64,000 nt of DNA, from assembly GCA_016704345.1 (NCBI GenBank), contig JADJAH010000003.1, forward strand, positions 186,001 to 250,000. The letters are read 5' to 3'. The notes below the pieces were generated by a model that was not told where the DNA came from, searched no databases, and saw nothing but the letters and a program-made list of their open reading frames with translations. Both the position numbers and the translations under genes were made by a program. Source of the DNA: Ignavibacteria bacterium. GTDB taxonomy: Bacteria > Bacteroidota > Ignavibacteria > Tepidaquicellales > Tepidaquicellaceae. Below, in pieces: positions 36,615-45,726 of this stretch. Position 1 is the stretch's first letter. Each line of letters starts with the position of its first letter.

Positions 36615-38101
36615 AAGCAGCCATAATTTTTCCTAATCAGCTTTTTGAAAACAATCCTGCCATCAAGGGATGCAAAATTGTCTGTTTGGTAGAACATCCT
36701 ATCTTTTTCGGAGACAGCGAAAATCCTTTGCGCTTTCACAAGAAGAAACTGATCCTGCACAGGGCTTCGATGAAATCGTATGAGTCATTTCTTATGAAGA
36801 AGAAATACGACGTACATTACTTTGAATACAATGAGCTGAAAGACGGTGATGCAGAGAATATTATTTTCAGAAAGCTTAAGAATGAAGGCATAGATGAGAT
36901 TCACATTACCGATACGGTTGATTTCAAATTAGAGAAAAGATTAAACGAAGCACAGAAGAATCTCGGTTTGAAATTGACTCGTATTGATAATCCGGCATTC
37001 CTGACGGAAGAAAAGATCTTTGATGATGTGTTTGCGGGAAAGAAAAATTATCTGATGGCAAAGTTTTACACAGAGCAAAGAAAGCGTCTGAACATTCTTA
37101 TGGACAGTGCAGGAAAACCTGTTGGCGGTAAGTGGAGTTTTGATGATGAAAACAGGAAGAGACTGCCGAAAGCAATTGTACTGCCCGAGATAGGTTTTGC
37201 TCCACACAGCGACAAAGTGACTGAAGCTTGTCGGTATGTCGAGAAAAATTTTCCGGAAAATCCCGGAACAACAGACAACTTCATCTACCCCATTGATCAT
37301 TCACACGCAGAGAAATGGTTCGATAAATTTCTTGAGGAACGCTTTGAAAAATTCGGAGAATTTGAGGATGCTATGGATTCCCCGAATGCATTCTTGTTTC
37401 ATTCCGTAATCACTCCTGCATTGAACATAGGACTCATTACTCCCCGCGCAATAGTCAGCAAGGCAGTCTCATTTGCGGATGAAAACAATATTCCTGCAAA
37501 CTCTCTTGAAGGTTTTATCCGGCAGGTAATAGGATGGCGTGAGTTCATAAGACTTGTCTATATCAAGAAAGGCGAAGAACAAAGAACAAAAAACTATTGG
37601 AAGTTTAATAAAAAAATTCCTGCGTCATTCTACAACGGTACAACGGGAATTGAACCCGTTGATATTGTGATTAAAAGAGTGATAGAGAATTCTTATTGCC
37701 ATCATATCGAGCGACTAATGATACTTGGAAATTTTATGCTGTTGTGCGAAATTGACCCCGATGAAGTTTACAAATGGTTTATGGAAATGTTCATTGACTC
37801 TTATGACTGGGTGATGGTTCCAAATGTTTACGGCATGAGCCAGTTTGCTGATGGAGGAGTGATGGCGACAAAGCCTTATATAAGTTCATCAAACTATGTC
37901 AGAAAGATGAGTAACTTTGCGAAAGGCGATTGGTGCGGAATCTGGGACGGTTTATACTGGAGATTCGTTTGTAATCATGCTGATTTTTTCAAATCAAATC
38001 CCCGATTAAGTATTATGATCAAGCAGTTGAACAATATGGATAAGACGAAATTGAATTTACATTTTCAGACATCGGAAAAATTTCTTAGTGAATTAAGTTG
38101 A
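36611..38101 (+). CDS. photolyase/cryptochrome-related protein (PhrB-like, COG3046)
   Basis: 496 residues. The N-terminal Rossmann domain begins AAIIFPNQLFENNPAI; the helical FAD domain has GFIRQVIGWREF, NSYCHHIERLMILGNFML and WVMVPNVYGMSQFADGG. These define the prokaryotic (6-4)-type photolyase-related family. Members such as Agrobacterium PhrB carry a [4Fe-4S] cluster. Here the region after SSSNYVRKM reads FAKGDWCGIWDGLYWRF, where cluster-binding forms have a CxxC, so the cluster is probably absent. It is coupled to the GNAT gene before it and to the SDR/DUF2867 gene after it. Confidence 0.85.
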   Translation: MKAAIIFPNQLFENNPAIKGCKIVCLVEHPIFFGDSENPLRFHKKKLILHRASMKSYESFLMKKKYDVHYFEYNELKDGDAENIIFRKLKNEGIDEIHITDTVDFKLEKRLNEAQKNLGLKLTRIDNPAFLTEEKIFDDVFAGKKNYLMAKFYTEQRKRLNILMDSAGKPVGGKWSFDDENRKRLPKAIVLPEIGFAPHSDKVTEACRYVEKNFPENPGTTDNFIYPIDHSHAEKWFDKFLEERFEKFGEFEDAMDSPNAFLFHSVITPALNIGLITPRAIVSKAVSFADENNIPANSLEGFIRQVIGWREFIRLVYIKKGEEQRTKNYWKFNKKIPASFYNGTTGIEPVDIVIKRVIENSYCHHIERLMILGNFMLLCEIDPDEVYKWFMEMFIDSYDWVMVPNVYGMSQFADGGVMATKPYISSSNYVRKMSNFAKGDWCGIWDGLYWRFVCNHADFFKSNPRLSIMIKQLNNMDKTKLNLHFQTSEKFLSELS

Positions 38102-39543
38102 AGATACTACTAACCGGCGCAAGCGGGTACATTGGCAAAAGGCTTCTTCCTGTTTTGGTAGATCAGGGACACGAGATCATTTGCTGTGTGCGAGACAAGC
38201 AGAGATTCGACATCGCGAAAGCATTCGGAGAAAACGTAAGTGTCTTTGAGGTTGACTTTCTCGAGGAAGTAGAGATCTTAAAAGCGCCTGTTGAATTTGA
38301 TGTTGCCTTCTATCTGATTCATTCTATGTCATCATCTATCAGCAACTTCGAAGATCTCGAAGCAAAGTCAGCCGAAAATTTTGTAAAGTATATAGACCGG
38401 ACAAAATGCAGACAGATCATATATCTCAGCGGAATCTCCAACGAGAAGAAGCTTTCAAAGCATCTTATGTCCCGCAGGCAGGTAGAAGAAATTCTTAACA
38501 AAAGCAAAGTTCCTGTAACAGTACTTCGAGCCGGCATCATAGTCGGTTCCGGCAGCGCTTCCTTTGAGATCATCAGAGATCTTATTGAGAAACTGCCTGT
38601 CATGATTACTCCGAAGTGGCTGAATACAAGGAGTCAGCCGATTGCGATCAGGGATGTTATCAGCTTTCTTACTGGTGTAATGCTGAATGAAGAGTGTGCC
38701 GGGAAAACATTTGATATTGGCGGACCGGAGATTCTTACTTATAAAGAGATCCTCTCGGGATATGCTAAGGTCAGGAAACTTAAGCGGCTGATCATCACAC
38801 TTCCCGTTATGACTCCCAGGCTCTCATCTTATTGGTTGTATTTTGTAACGTCAACATCTTACAAACTCGCAGTCAATCTTGTCAACAGCATGAAAGTGGA
38901 AATTATCTGCAAAGACAATAAGCTTAGGGATATACTCGGCATTGAAACCACAAGCTATGAGAAAGCTGTGGAACTTGCATTCCAGAAGATTGAACAAAAT
39001 CTGGTTCTGTCAAGCTGGAAAGATTCGTTGATTACAAGCTCCGCCGACAAATCGCTGAATGAGTTTGTAGAAGTGCCTAAGTTTGGAGTCTTCACGGACA
39101 GCAAGGAAATTGAGATCACCGGCGAGCCCGAAAGAGTACTTAGTAATATCTGGTCTATTGGCGGTCAAAGAGGTTGGTATTATGCAAACTTCCTCTGGAG
39201 AGTCCGCGGCTTCATTGACAAGCTTGCGGGAGGTGTAGGACTTAGGCGGGGCAGAACAAACACGAATAGGATCTCAGCAGGAGATGCGCTTGATTTCTGG
39301 CGGGTTCTCGTTGCCGACAAAGAGAACCGAAGGTTGTTGCTTCATGCTGAAATGAAACTCCCTGGTGACGCATGGCTTGAATTCAGAATTATCAGCAAGT
39401 CTGACAAGAACATCCTTCAGCAAACGGCAACGTTCCGGCCGAGTGGACTACTTGGACGGCTCTATTGGTATTTTGTAAAGCCATTTCATTTTTTCGTTTT
39501 TGAAGGTATGGCAAAAAACATTGAGAATTATGGAAAGGATTGA
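38098..39543 (+). CDS. NAD(P)-binding SDR-like protein with DUF2867 domain
   Basis: 481 residues. The atypical SDR part has the nucleotide motif LLTGASGYIGKRLL, FYLIHSMSSSI, IIYLSGISNEKK and VTVLRAGIIVGSGSASFE. The last 170 residues (SNIWSIGGQRGWYYANFLWR, LDFWRVL, PGDAWLEFRI) match DUF2867. Start is a TTG overlapping the photolyase stop as TTGA; no other start fits. Such fusions are often found near photolyase or carotenoid genes, but their reaction is unknown. Confidence 0.85.
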   Translation: MKILLTGASGYIGKRLLPVLVDQGHEIICCVRDKQRFDIAKAFGENVSVFEVDFLEEVEILKAPVEFDVAFYLIHSMSSSISNFEDLEAKSAENFVKYIDRTKCRQIIYLSGISNEKKLSKHLMSRRQVEEILNKSKVPVTVLRAGIIVGSGSASFEIIRDLIEKLPVMITPKWLNTRSQPIAIRDVISFLTGVMLNEECAGKTFDIGGPEILTYKEILSGYAKVRKLKRLIITLPVMTPRLSSYWLYFVTSTSYKLAVNLVNSMKVEIICKDNKLRDILGIETTSYEKAVELAFQKIEQNLVLSSWKDSLITSSADKSLNEFVEVPKFGVFTDSKEIEITGEPERVLSNIWSIGGQRGWYYANFLWRVRGFIDKLAGGVGLRRGRTNTNRISAGDALDFWRVLVADKENRRLLLHAEMKLPGDAWLEFRIISKSDKNILQQTATFRPSGLLGRLYWYFVKPFHFFVFEGMAKNIENYGKD

Positions 39544-39607
39544 AATGAGCAGTCAGGACTTTATATAAAATACAAACACATTCAATAAACAAAACTTGTT
39601 TTCTATC

Positions 39608-40405
39608 ATGTCAGTAAATACACAGAGCCGCTGGTCATTGAAAGGCAAGAAAGTCCTTGTTACAGGCGGTACGCGGGGCATTGGAAAGGCGATCGTATGT
39701 GAATTTCTTGAGCTTGGCGCGGAGGTATTTTTTGTTTCAAGAGATAAGGCAGATATCGAGAAGGAAGTTGCGTCATATAAGTCGGATTCTTTTCCGGCAT
39801 CCGGTATGACTTGTGATGTGACATCCGGTGAAGAAAGAAAAAAACTATTTGAGACGATTGCTAAAAAGTGGAAGAGACTCGATGTCGTGGTCAACAATGC
39901 CGGCACAAATACGCGACGTAAGACTCTTGAAAGTGATGAATCAGATTTTGACAATCTAATGAAGCTGAATCTCGGTTCGGTGTTTGAAATTTCAAAACTA
40001 TTTCATCCCATGCTTAAATCATCCGGAGATGCTGCCATCGTTAACATTGCATCAGTTGCGGGATTGACATCCGTAGGTACCGGTTCACCCTATGCCGCAT
40101 CAAAAGCCGGACTGATCCATTTTACAAGATATCTTGCGGTAGAATGGGCAAAAGACAAGATAAGAGTAAATGCAGTTGCACCGTGGTACATAAAAACTCC
40201 TCTGACAGAACCATTGCTGAAAAAAGAAAGATACCTTAAGTCAGTGCTTGACAGAACACCGGCCGGCAGAGTTGGAGAACCTGAAGAGGTGGCTTCTGTT
40301 GCAGCATTTCTTGCCATGCCTGCATCGTCTTACATAACAGGCGAATGCATATCAGTTGACGGAGGATTCCTGAAGTACGGCTTCAGCATGTTGCAGGGAC
40401 TTTAA
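39608..40405 (+). CDS. classical SDR, FabG/tropinone-reductase-like
   Basis: 265 residues from the ATG at 39608; a TTG four codons upstream is possible. It shows VTGGTRGIGKAI, NNAGTN, catalytic Ser in IASVAG, YAASK, AVAPWYIKTPLTE and ITGECISVDGG. An NAD(P)H-dependent ketone or alcohol oxidoreductase in the cytoplasm; substrate unknown. It lies about 64 bases after the DUF2867 gene and may belong to the same transcript. Its TAA overlaps the stop of the convergent PPK2 gene. Confidence 0.9.
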   Translation: MSVNTQSRWSLKGKKVLVTGGTRGIGKAIVCEFLELGAEVFFVSRDKADIEKEVASYKSDSFPASGMTCDVTSGEERKKLFETIAKKWKRLDVVVNNAGTNTRRKTLESDESDFDNLMKLNLGSVFEISKLFHPMLKSSGDAAIVNIASVAGLTSVGTGSPYAASKAGLIHFTRYLAVEWAKDKIRVNAVAPWYIKTPLTEPLLKKERYLKSVLDRTPAGRVGEPEEVASVAAFLAMPASSYITGECISVDGGFLKYGFSMLQGL

Positions 40406-41313
40406 TTCTCTTCGTCAAGGAGTTGCTGTTTTGCTTCCTGAAGCTGAGTCAATTGTTCTTCAGAAGCTTCGGGATAAGAGAAGTTCATCTTGTCAAACTC
40501 CATAGAAATAATGGAAGCTATCAGAAGTCTTCCCCACCATTTCTGATCGGATGGAATGATGAACCATGGTGCGTGTTCCTGTGAAGTTGCAGAGATTGCT
40601 TCTTCGTAAGCTTTCTGGTAATCATTCCAGAATTGTCTTTCCTTAACATCTCCTGCTGAAAATTTCCAGTTCTTCTTTTTGTCATCTATCCTTTCGAGAA
40701 ACCTTTCCTTTTGTTCCTCCCTGGAAATATGGAGAAAGAACTTTAAAATTATTGTACCATTCTCATATAAATTTTTTTCGAACCGGTTTATCTGTTCGTA
40801 ACGTTGTTTCCAAAATTTTTTATCTATATCATCAAGAGTCTGTATTTGCGGGAGATTTTCGTTTAGTATGTATTCCGGATGAACTTTAGTGACTAGCACG
40901 TTTTCATAATGTGATCTGTTAAAAATGCCAATCTCACCGCGGGAAGGAAGAGCGATGTAATGTCTCCAGAAATAATCATGATCAAGCTCGGTTGATGTTG
41001 GTGTTTTAAAGCTTGCTACTTTCACTCCTGCAGGATTGAGTCCTGACATAATGTGCTTGATAACACCGTCCTTTCCGGCAGCATCCATGGCTTGAAGCAC
41101 TATAAGCACATTAAACTGATCATGCGCATAAAGCTTGTCCTGAAATACCGAAAGAGTTTCTCTTCCTTCCTCAAGCAAGATCTGAGCGGTATCCTTATTA
41201 AGATCATTGCCCTGATATTTTGTGGAATAGTCTTTCAATGAGATATCTGTCTGCGGTACAACACGGCATCTTGCACATTCCTTTTGAATTTCCTTCGATA
41301 AATTGTTACTCAT
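40402..41313 (-). CDS. polyphosphate kinase 2 family protein
   Basis: 303 residues. Walker A is AMDAAGKDG at about residues 75-83, and the Walker B region is GEIGIFNRSHYENVL at about 126-140, with the basic lid helix RYEQINRFEKNLYENG after it. PPK2 enzymes transfer phosphate between polyphosphate and nucleotides; the length and single domain suggest a class I or III enzyme. Together with the PHA-granule-region protein at 43827 it hints at storage metabolism. Confidence 0.9.
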   Translation of the reverse strand: MSNNLSKEIQKECARCRVVPQTDISLKDYSTKYQGNDLNKDTAQILLEEGRETLSVFQDKLYAHDQFNVLIVLQAMDAAGKDGVIKHIMSGLNPAGVKVASFKTPTSTELDHDYFWRHYIALPSRGEIGIFNRSHYENVLVTKVHPEYILNENLPQIQTLDDIDKKFWKQRYEQINRFEKNLYENGTIILKFFLHISREEQKERFLERIDDKKKNWKFSAGDVKERQFWNDYQKAYEEAISATSQEHAPWFIIPSDQKWWGRLLIASIISMEFDKMNFSYPEASEEQLTQLQEAKQQLLDEEN

Positions 41314-41489
41314 TCCAAAGTTCCCTTCCTCAAATGCGGTTTGAATTATGTGAAAAGATGTTTTATTAAGATATTGATTTTGATAAGCGATTAAAATAGT
41401 CTATTGGCTGACAAGATGAGGAATGATTGCCATGCAACTGCTTGTTCACTTAACCAATTAACCTGCTTACAATTAAGAGCCAAATGAAT

Positions 41490-41497
41490 TAGATTTG
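41490..41497 (+). promoter_or_regulatory. possible -7 promoter box (TAGATTTG)
   Basis: Matches TAnnTTTG, 28 bases before the ATG of the TPR gene. No clear -33 TTG at the expected spacing. Tentative. Confidence 0.3.
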
Positions 41498-41525
41498 TAA
41501 AAAATAACTATCAATATTCTACCCA

Positions 41526-42377
41526 ATGAAAAGTACACTCACTACTCTTATACTAATTCTCTTCTTTTTAATAAACCTTCCGCAGGCAAAAGCACAGCAA
41601 ACACCTGAAGATATTCTTACAAAGGCGAACGAATACTTTTTACAGGGAGATTTTCAGAATGCTATAATCTTCTTCACTGATTTTCTCAAGTCTTACCCGC
41701 AACACTTTGCGGCACTTGATAACAGGGGCCTGTCATATCTTGCGCTGAAAGATTATGGAAGGGCAATTGATGACTTTTCTTCTGCTATAAGAGTAAACAA
41801 ATCGAGCTCTATGAGCTATGTTTACAGGGCTTTGGCATATCAGGGAAAGAATAATCTGCCTTCTGCAAAGAAGGATTATGAAGATGCAATGTTTTATGAT
41901 GTGAGCAATCTGGAAGCATACTACGGACTTAATATGCTTTACGTCGGGAACAAGGAGTATGAAAGGTCACTTAAACTGCTAGAGAAAGCTACAGCTCTCG
42001 ACCCGAAGAGTTCAAGGAGTTATTTTCTGAAAGCTGTTACCCATACATTCAAACAAGATACTGCGAAGATCTTTGAAAATGTTGCAGAAGGACTGTCATG
42101 GGACTCAACATATTATCTCAAAAACACATCAAAAGATCTGGTTTTCGTTAAAGCGGAAAGGTATAAGTCGGCCTTGAATATTTTCAGTCAACTGATCTCA
42201 AAGGATCCAAACAGCTATCTTGCTTATTTTAACAGGGGAATGATATACTATATGATGGGAAGCAACGATAAAGCCGAGAGCGATTTGAAAAAGTCCAAGT
42301 CACTGAATAAGAATCCGACGGAACTTGAAACTACAACAACAGACAAGCTTATACGCGCCTGTTACCGTCTCGATTAG
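41526..42377 (+). CDS. exported TPR-repeat protein
   Basis: 283 residues with a signal peptide (MKSTLTTLILILFFLINLPQ, cleaved after KAQA or similar). Tetratricopeptide repeats follow throughout: ANEYFLQGDFQNAIIFFTDF, ALDNRGLSYLALKDYGRAID, YVYRALAYQGKNNLPSAKKD, YFNRGMIYYMMGSNDKAESD. Probably a periplasmic protein-protein interaction factor with no catalytic domain. Convergent with the CNNM/CorC gene, 18 bases between stops. Confidence 0.85.
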   Translation: MKSTLTTLILILFFLINLPQAKAQQTPEDILTKANEYFLQGDFQNAIIFFTDFLKSYPQHFAALDNRGLSYLALKDYGRAIDDFSSAIRVNKSSSMSYVYRALAYQGKNNLPSAKKDYEDAMFYDVSNLEAYYGLNMLYVGNKEYERSLKLLEKATALDPKSSRSYFLKAVTHTFKQDTAKIFENVAEGLSWDSTYYLKNTSKDLVFVKAERYKSALNIFSQLISKDPNSYLAYFNRGMIYYMMGSNDKAESDLKKSKSLNKNPTELETTTTDKLIRACYRLD

Positions 42378-42395
42378 AAGGCAACTTATTACATG

Positions 42396-43691
42396 TTAGT
42401 TTGAGAGAATATTGTTGTCAATTATCTCAAAGAGAATTCTATCGATTCTCTTGTTATCCATGTCAACGATCTCAAGTGACATTCCGTTGACTGTAATTTT
42501 CTTTCCTGTTTTTGGGATTTCCCCGGCATTGTAAAGAAAAAATCCGGACAATGTAGTATAATTGTGCGGATCATCTTTGATTATCTCAGCTCCGAAATAG
42601 TCATTGATGTCGTAAATAGAAGTCTGACCATTTATTAAGTATGAGAAGTCGGAGCGCTTCACAATATCCGGATCTTCTGTATCATCTTCTTCAGGCAAAC
42701 TGCCTACTACTGCTTCTATGATATCATGTAATGTTATCAAGCCGTCAATCTCACCATGCTCATCAACTACTACTCCGCAATACTCTTTTCTTTTTCTGAA
42801 TTCATTCAATATACTGAATGCGGGAGTATACTCATTGAGAAGAATTGGCGGGCTCAAAATGCTCTTCAACTCAAATCCGGGATTTGCATAATTTTCGAAA
42901 TAGTCTTTCACATTGAAAATTCCAAGCAGGTTGTCGAGACTTCCGTCGCATGCAGGAAACTTTGTGTGATTGCTGTTCTTAATTTCTTCAAGAATTTCCT
43001 GCGGTGTGGAGTTGACGTCGATCCACTCCAGATCTGTTCTGTGAGTCATAAGACTCTTCGCAACCTGATCGGAAAAGGAAAACAATTTCTGATGAAGCCG
43101 GCTTTCATCTTTCTCGAGAATCCCTTGCGTGGTTGCTTTCTTCAACATGAACTTAATTTCATCCTCGCTGAGATGTTCTTCTTTTCTTGCCTTAATCTTA
43201 AAAAGTCTGACAATGAAGTTTGTTGAGCTTGCAAGAAGTTTTACAACAGGATAACTAATTGCAGTAATTACTTTCATCACGGGTGCACAAAAGAGCGAGA
43301 TCCTGTCTGCATGATTGATTGCAAATGATTTCGGAACGAGTTCACCGATTACAATGGAGAAATATGTTATCAATGCCACGACAATGATGATTGAAAACTC
43401 ATGAACATATTCTGATGTCCAGCCAATATCCCGTAGAAAGTATTCAAGATCTCCTGCCAGCACGGTACCTCCGTAAACCCCGGAAACTATTCCGATCAAT
43501 GTAATGCCAACCTGTACTGATGACAGGAAATTTTCGGGATTTTCAATAAACTTCATAACAGTAACGGCTTTCTTGTTCTTCTGTGCGGCCAAATGTTCAA
43601 TCCTGCTTTTGTTCACAGACAACAGCGCAGCTTCACACATTGCAAAAAATGAGTTAGCCAATGTAAGGGCAAAAATAATAATCAGATCCAA
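42396..43691 (-). CDS. CNNM/CorC (hemolysin-family) membrane protein
   Basis: 431 residues: an N-terminal DUF21/CNNM transmembrane domain (about 1-180, LANSFFAMCEAALLSVNKSR), a CBS pair (about 200-330, HEDGE-like VVDEHGEIDGLITLHDIIEA) and a C-terminal CorC/HlyC domain (about 350-425, INDYFGAEI, TLSGFFLY, GEIPKTGKKI). Family members are linked to Mg2+ or Co2+ efflux; the hemolysin name is historical. Confidence 0.9.
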   Translation of the reverse strand: MDLIIIFALTLANSFFAMCEAALLSVNKSRIEHLAAQKNKKAVTVMKFIENPENFLSSVQVGITLIGIVSGVYGGTVLAGDLEYFLRDIGWTSEYVHEFSIIIVVALITYFSIVIGELVPKSFAINHADRISLFCAPVMKVITAISYPVVKLLASSTNFIVRLFKIKARKEEHLSEDEIKFMLKKATTQGILEKDESRLHQKLFSFSDQVAKSLMTHRTDLEWIDVNSTPQEILEEIKNSNHTKFPACDGSLDNLLGIFNVKDYFENYANPGFELKSILSPPILLNEYTPAFSILNEFRKRKEYCGVVVDEHGEIDGLITLHDIIEAVVGSLPEEDDTEDPDIVKRSDFSYLINGQTSIYDINDYFGAEIIKDDPHNYTTLSGFFLYNAGEIPKTGKKITVNGMSLEIVDMDNKRIDRILFEIIDNNILSN

Positions 43692-43826
43692 AGCACAACA
43701 ACTTTATGTTCAATCAAAATGAGTATCAAATAATTTATCAAATAGAAATTTCTTGTAATCCGATACGTGATTCTTCTTCGAATAAAGATTTCGGAGATTT
43801 GAGCAGAATAGAAGGAAAACGAATTG

Positions 43827-44126
43827 TTAAGCCAGAATCTCTTTGAGCTTTGCTGTTATCATATCTTCGATCTTTTCACTAAACGGCAAGGCGATCAAAG
43901 GCAGGTCTCCCTCCATTGACAGTTTACCGTCCATTACATCAATATTTCCGGAAACGTCAAATCCCATTATCTCCATGCTGAAGTCCATCTTGGAATTATC
44001 AGAGTTCCAGCTCCATTTAGGATTGCTGATTTTGTCTGCATATTGTGCCTGCAGTTCAGGAAGTAATTTATTGATCTTTTCGTAGGATTGTTGCTTGGTA
44101 AGATTGTGCTTGTAGTCGATTCTCAT
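43827..44126 (-). CDS. polyhydroxyalkanoic acid system family protein
   Basis: 99 residues matching the small PHA granule-region family: KHNLTKQQSYEKINKLLPEL, WSWNSDNSKMDFSMEIMGFD, VSGNIDVMDGKLSMEGDLPL, and an end in FSEKIEDMITAKLKEIL. Role unclear. No PHA synthase or phasin is seen in the window. Confidence 0.8.
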   Translation of the reverse strand: MRIDYKHNLTKQQSYEKINKLLPELQAQYADKISNPKWSWNSDNSKMDFSMEIMGFDVSGNIDVMDGKLSMEGDLPLIALPFSEKIEDMITAKLKEILA

Positions 44127-44538
44127 TTAGATTGTCCGTTGAGTGAAAAAATAGTTAGTGCAACGTTCTTTGTTTCTCTTTACATCCAAAGATATGAAAT
44201 AAGTATTTGACAATGTATTCAGATAATTGCTGAAACCAAAAAAATCATTTGTCCATAATCAGCAATTGATTGTAAGCTTGAAAAAGAAGGACTTTATTTT
44301 CCACTTTCCACTTTCCATTTTCCACTTTCCACTTTCCACTTTCCACTTTCCACTTTCCACTTTCCACTTTCCATTTTCCATTTTCCATTTTCCACTTTCC
44401 ATTTTCCATTTTCAATTTTCAATTTTCAATTTTCAATTTTCCATTTTCAATTTTCAATTTTCCATTCTCCAAAATATTATCACTGAAAAACAAAGCATCC
44501 GTGAGTATCTTGCAATTTAACAACCTCAGAAAATTATT
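44127..44538. other. intergenic region dominated by a 24-unit heptamer array
   Basis: 412 bases upstream of the peptidase E-like gene with no supported gene. The 7-base array fills 168 bases of it. The frame reading through the array encodes only a period-7 peptide (FHFPLST-like) and is not taken as a gene. Confidence 0.7.
44301..44468. repeat. heptamer tandem array, 24 units
   Basis: Twenty-four perfect-length 7-base units without a slip: ten CCACTTT, seven CCATTTT, six CAATTTT and one CCATTCT. Variants are clustered, with CCACTTT at the left and CAATTTT at the right, as expected of growth by local duplication. It ends 70 bases before the TTG start of the peptidase E-like gene. Confidence 0.95.
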
Positions 44539-45726
44539 TTGAAGAAGCCAAGACAAATAGTAGCGCTCGGTGGCGGCATGTTTTCCATGGAGCCTGAGAA
44601 TGGATTGCTGGACAAGTATATATTAAATCTCGTACCATCTGAAAGGCCAAAGATCTGCTTTCTCGGAACTGCCAGCAGTGACGGGCAAGAGTATCGCGAT
44701 ATGTTTTATAATTTCTTCAAGAAAAAGAATTGTGAGCCGACTCATCTGGCATTAACTGATCCGCCAAGGAATATTGCATCGTTCATTATGAAGCAGGATA
44801 TCATACATGTCGGCGGCGGAAACACATCGCTGATTATGCAGGCTTGGAAGGAACACGGAGTTGATAAGATCATGAAGAAGGCTTGGAACTCAGGAATCAT
44901 ACTTACCGGCATGAGTGCAGGTGCAATATGCTGGTTCAATGACGGAATAACAAATCCCGAACCGGGTGTTCTTACACGGCTTCCGTGCCTGGGACTGCTG
45001 AAGGGAAGTTTCTGCCCCCACTATGATGAGAGGGCCGAACTCAGGCATGCTTACAAGAAATTAATTCTGGAAAAAACTATTGGCGAGGGTTACGGAGCTG
45101 AAGATGGAGTTGCTCTGCATTTTGTTGACAATAATCTCATAAAGATTGTAACATCAAGGCCCGGTGCATCTGCTTTCAGAGTTCACGTTAGCAAGCATAA
45201 GATCGTGGAGGAGAGGCTCGAATCAGAATATCTCGGGAAGGATTCAGATGAAAATACAAGAAGTCATGATGAAGAAAAGTTTGAAGTCTTGAAAACGGCA
45301 ATTGCGTTTGTAGAGAAAATCAATGAGCACGATATAGAAGGGCTTGCCGGACTCATGACAGATGATCATAAATTCATAGATTCAATGGATAATATTGTGA
45401 CCGGCAAGGAAGAAATGACGGAAGCCTGGAAAGGCTTCTTGAGCTGGTTTCCGCACTATGAGATCTCGATTGTCAATACACTAATGTCCGGCGACAGTGT
45501 AGGCTTCTTCGGAAGGGCAAGAGGAACATTTGGCAAGAAGCGTCCCGGTGTGAGAGATAAGTTCGACATCCCGGCTTCTTGGAGGGCAAAAATAGAAAAC
45601 GGAAAAGTAAAGGAATGGCAGGCAATTGCTGACAATGAAGCCGTGAGGTACATAATTGACATTAACGGCCGGTATGAATTCCTTGAATCACTTGAACAAG
45701 AAAAATCAAAACATAGAAAGAATTGA
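44539..45726 (+). CDS. peptidase E-like (S51) protein fused to a SnoaL/NTF2-like domain
   Basis: 395 residues. The N-terminal 230 are a peptidase S51 domain: IVALGGGMF, DIIHVGGGNTSLIM, the nucleophile elbow LTGMSAGAICWF, and PHYDERAE. The last 145 (FVEKINEHDIEGLAGLMTDD, GKEEMTEAWKGFLSWFPHYE, WRAKIENGKVKEWQ) form a SnoaL/NTF2-like cone. Peptidase E cleaves aspartyl dipeptides; the added domain suggests ligand binding or oligomerisation. Start is TTG; the first ATG lies inside the conserved GGGM and is too late. It overlaps purT as TTGA. Confidence 0.85.
   Translation: MKKPRQIVALGGGMFSMEPENGLLDKYILNLVPSERPKICFLGTASSDGQEYRDMFYNFFKKKNCEPTHLALTDPPRNIASFIMKQDIIHVGGGNTSLIMQAWKEHGVDKIMKKAWNSGIILTGMSAGAICWFNDGITNPEPGVLTRLPCLGLLKGSFCPHYDERAELRHAYKKLILEKTIGEGYGAEDGVALHFVDNNLIKIVTSRPGASAFRVHVSKHKIVEERLESEYLGKDSDENTRSHDEEKFEVLKTAIAFVEKINEHDIEGLAGLMTDDHKFIDSMDNIVTGKEEMTEAWKGFLSWFPHYEISIVNTLMSGDSVGFFGRARGTFGKKRPGVRDKFDIPASWRAKIENGKVKEWQAIADNEAVRYIIDINGRYEFLESLEQEKSKHRKN

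Noticed and set aside
40402..40405. Overlapping convergent stop codons of the SDR and PPK2 genes
   Set aside because: A TTAA shared by two stops is common in compact genomes and needs no special explanation.
44227..44520. Open frame of 97 codons with a heptapeptide repeat
   Set aside because: It is produced by the 7-base array read in frame; no independent coding evidence.
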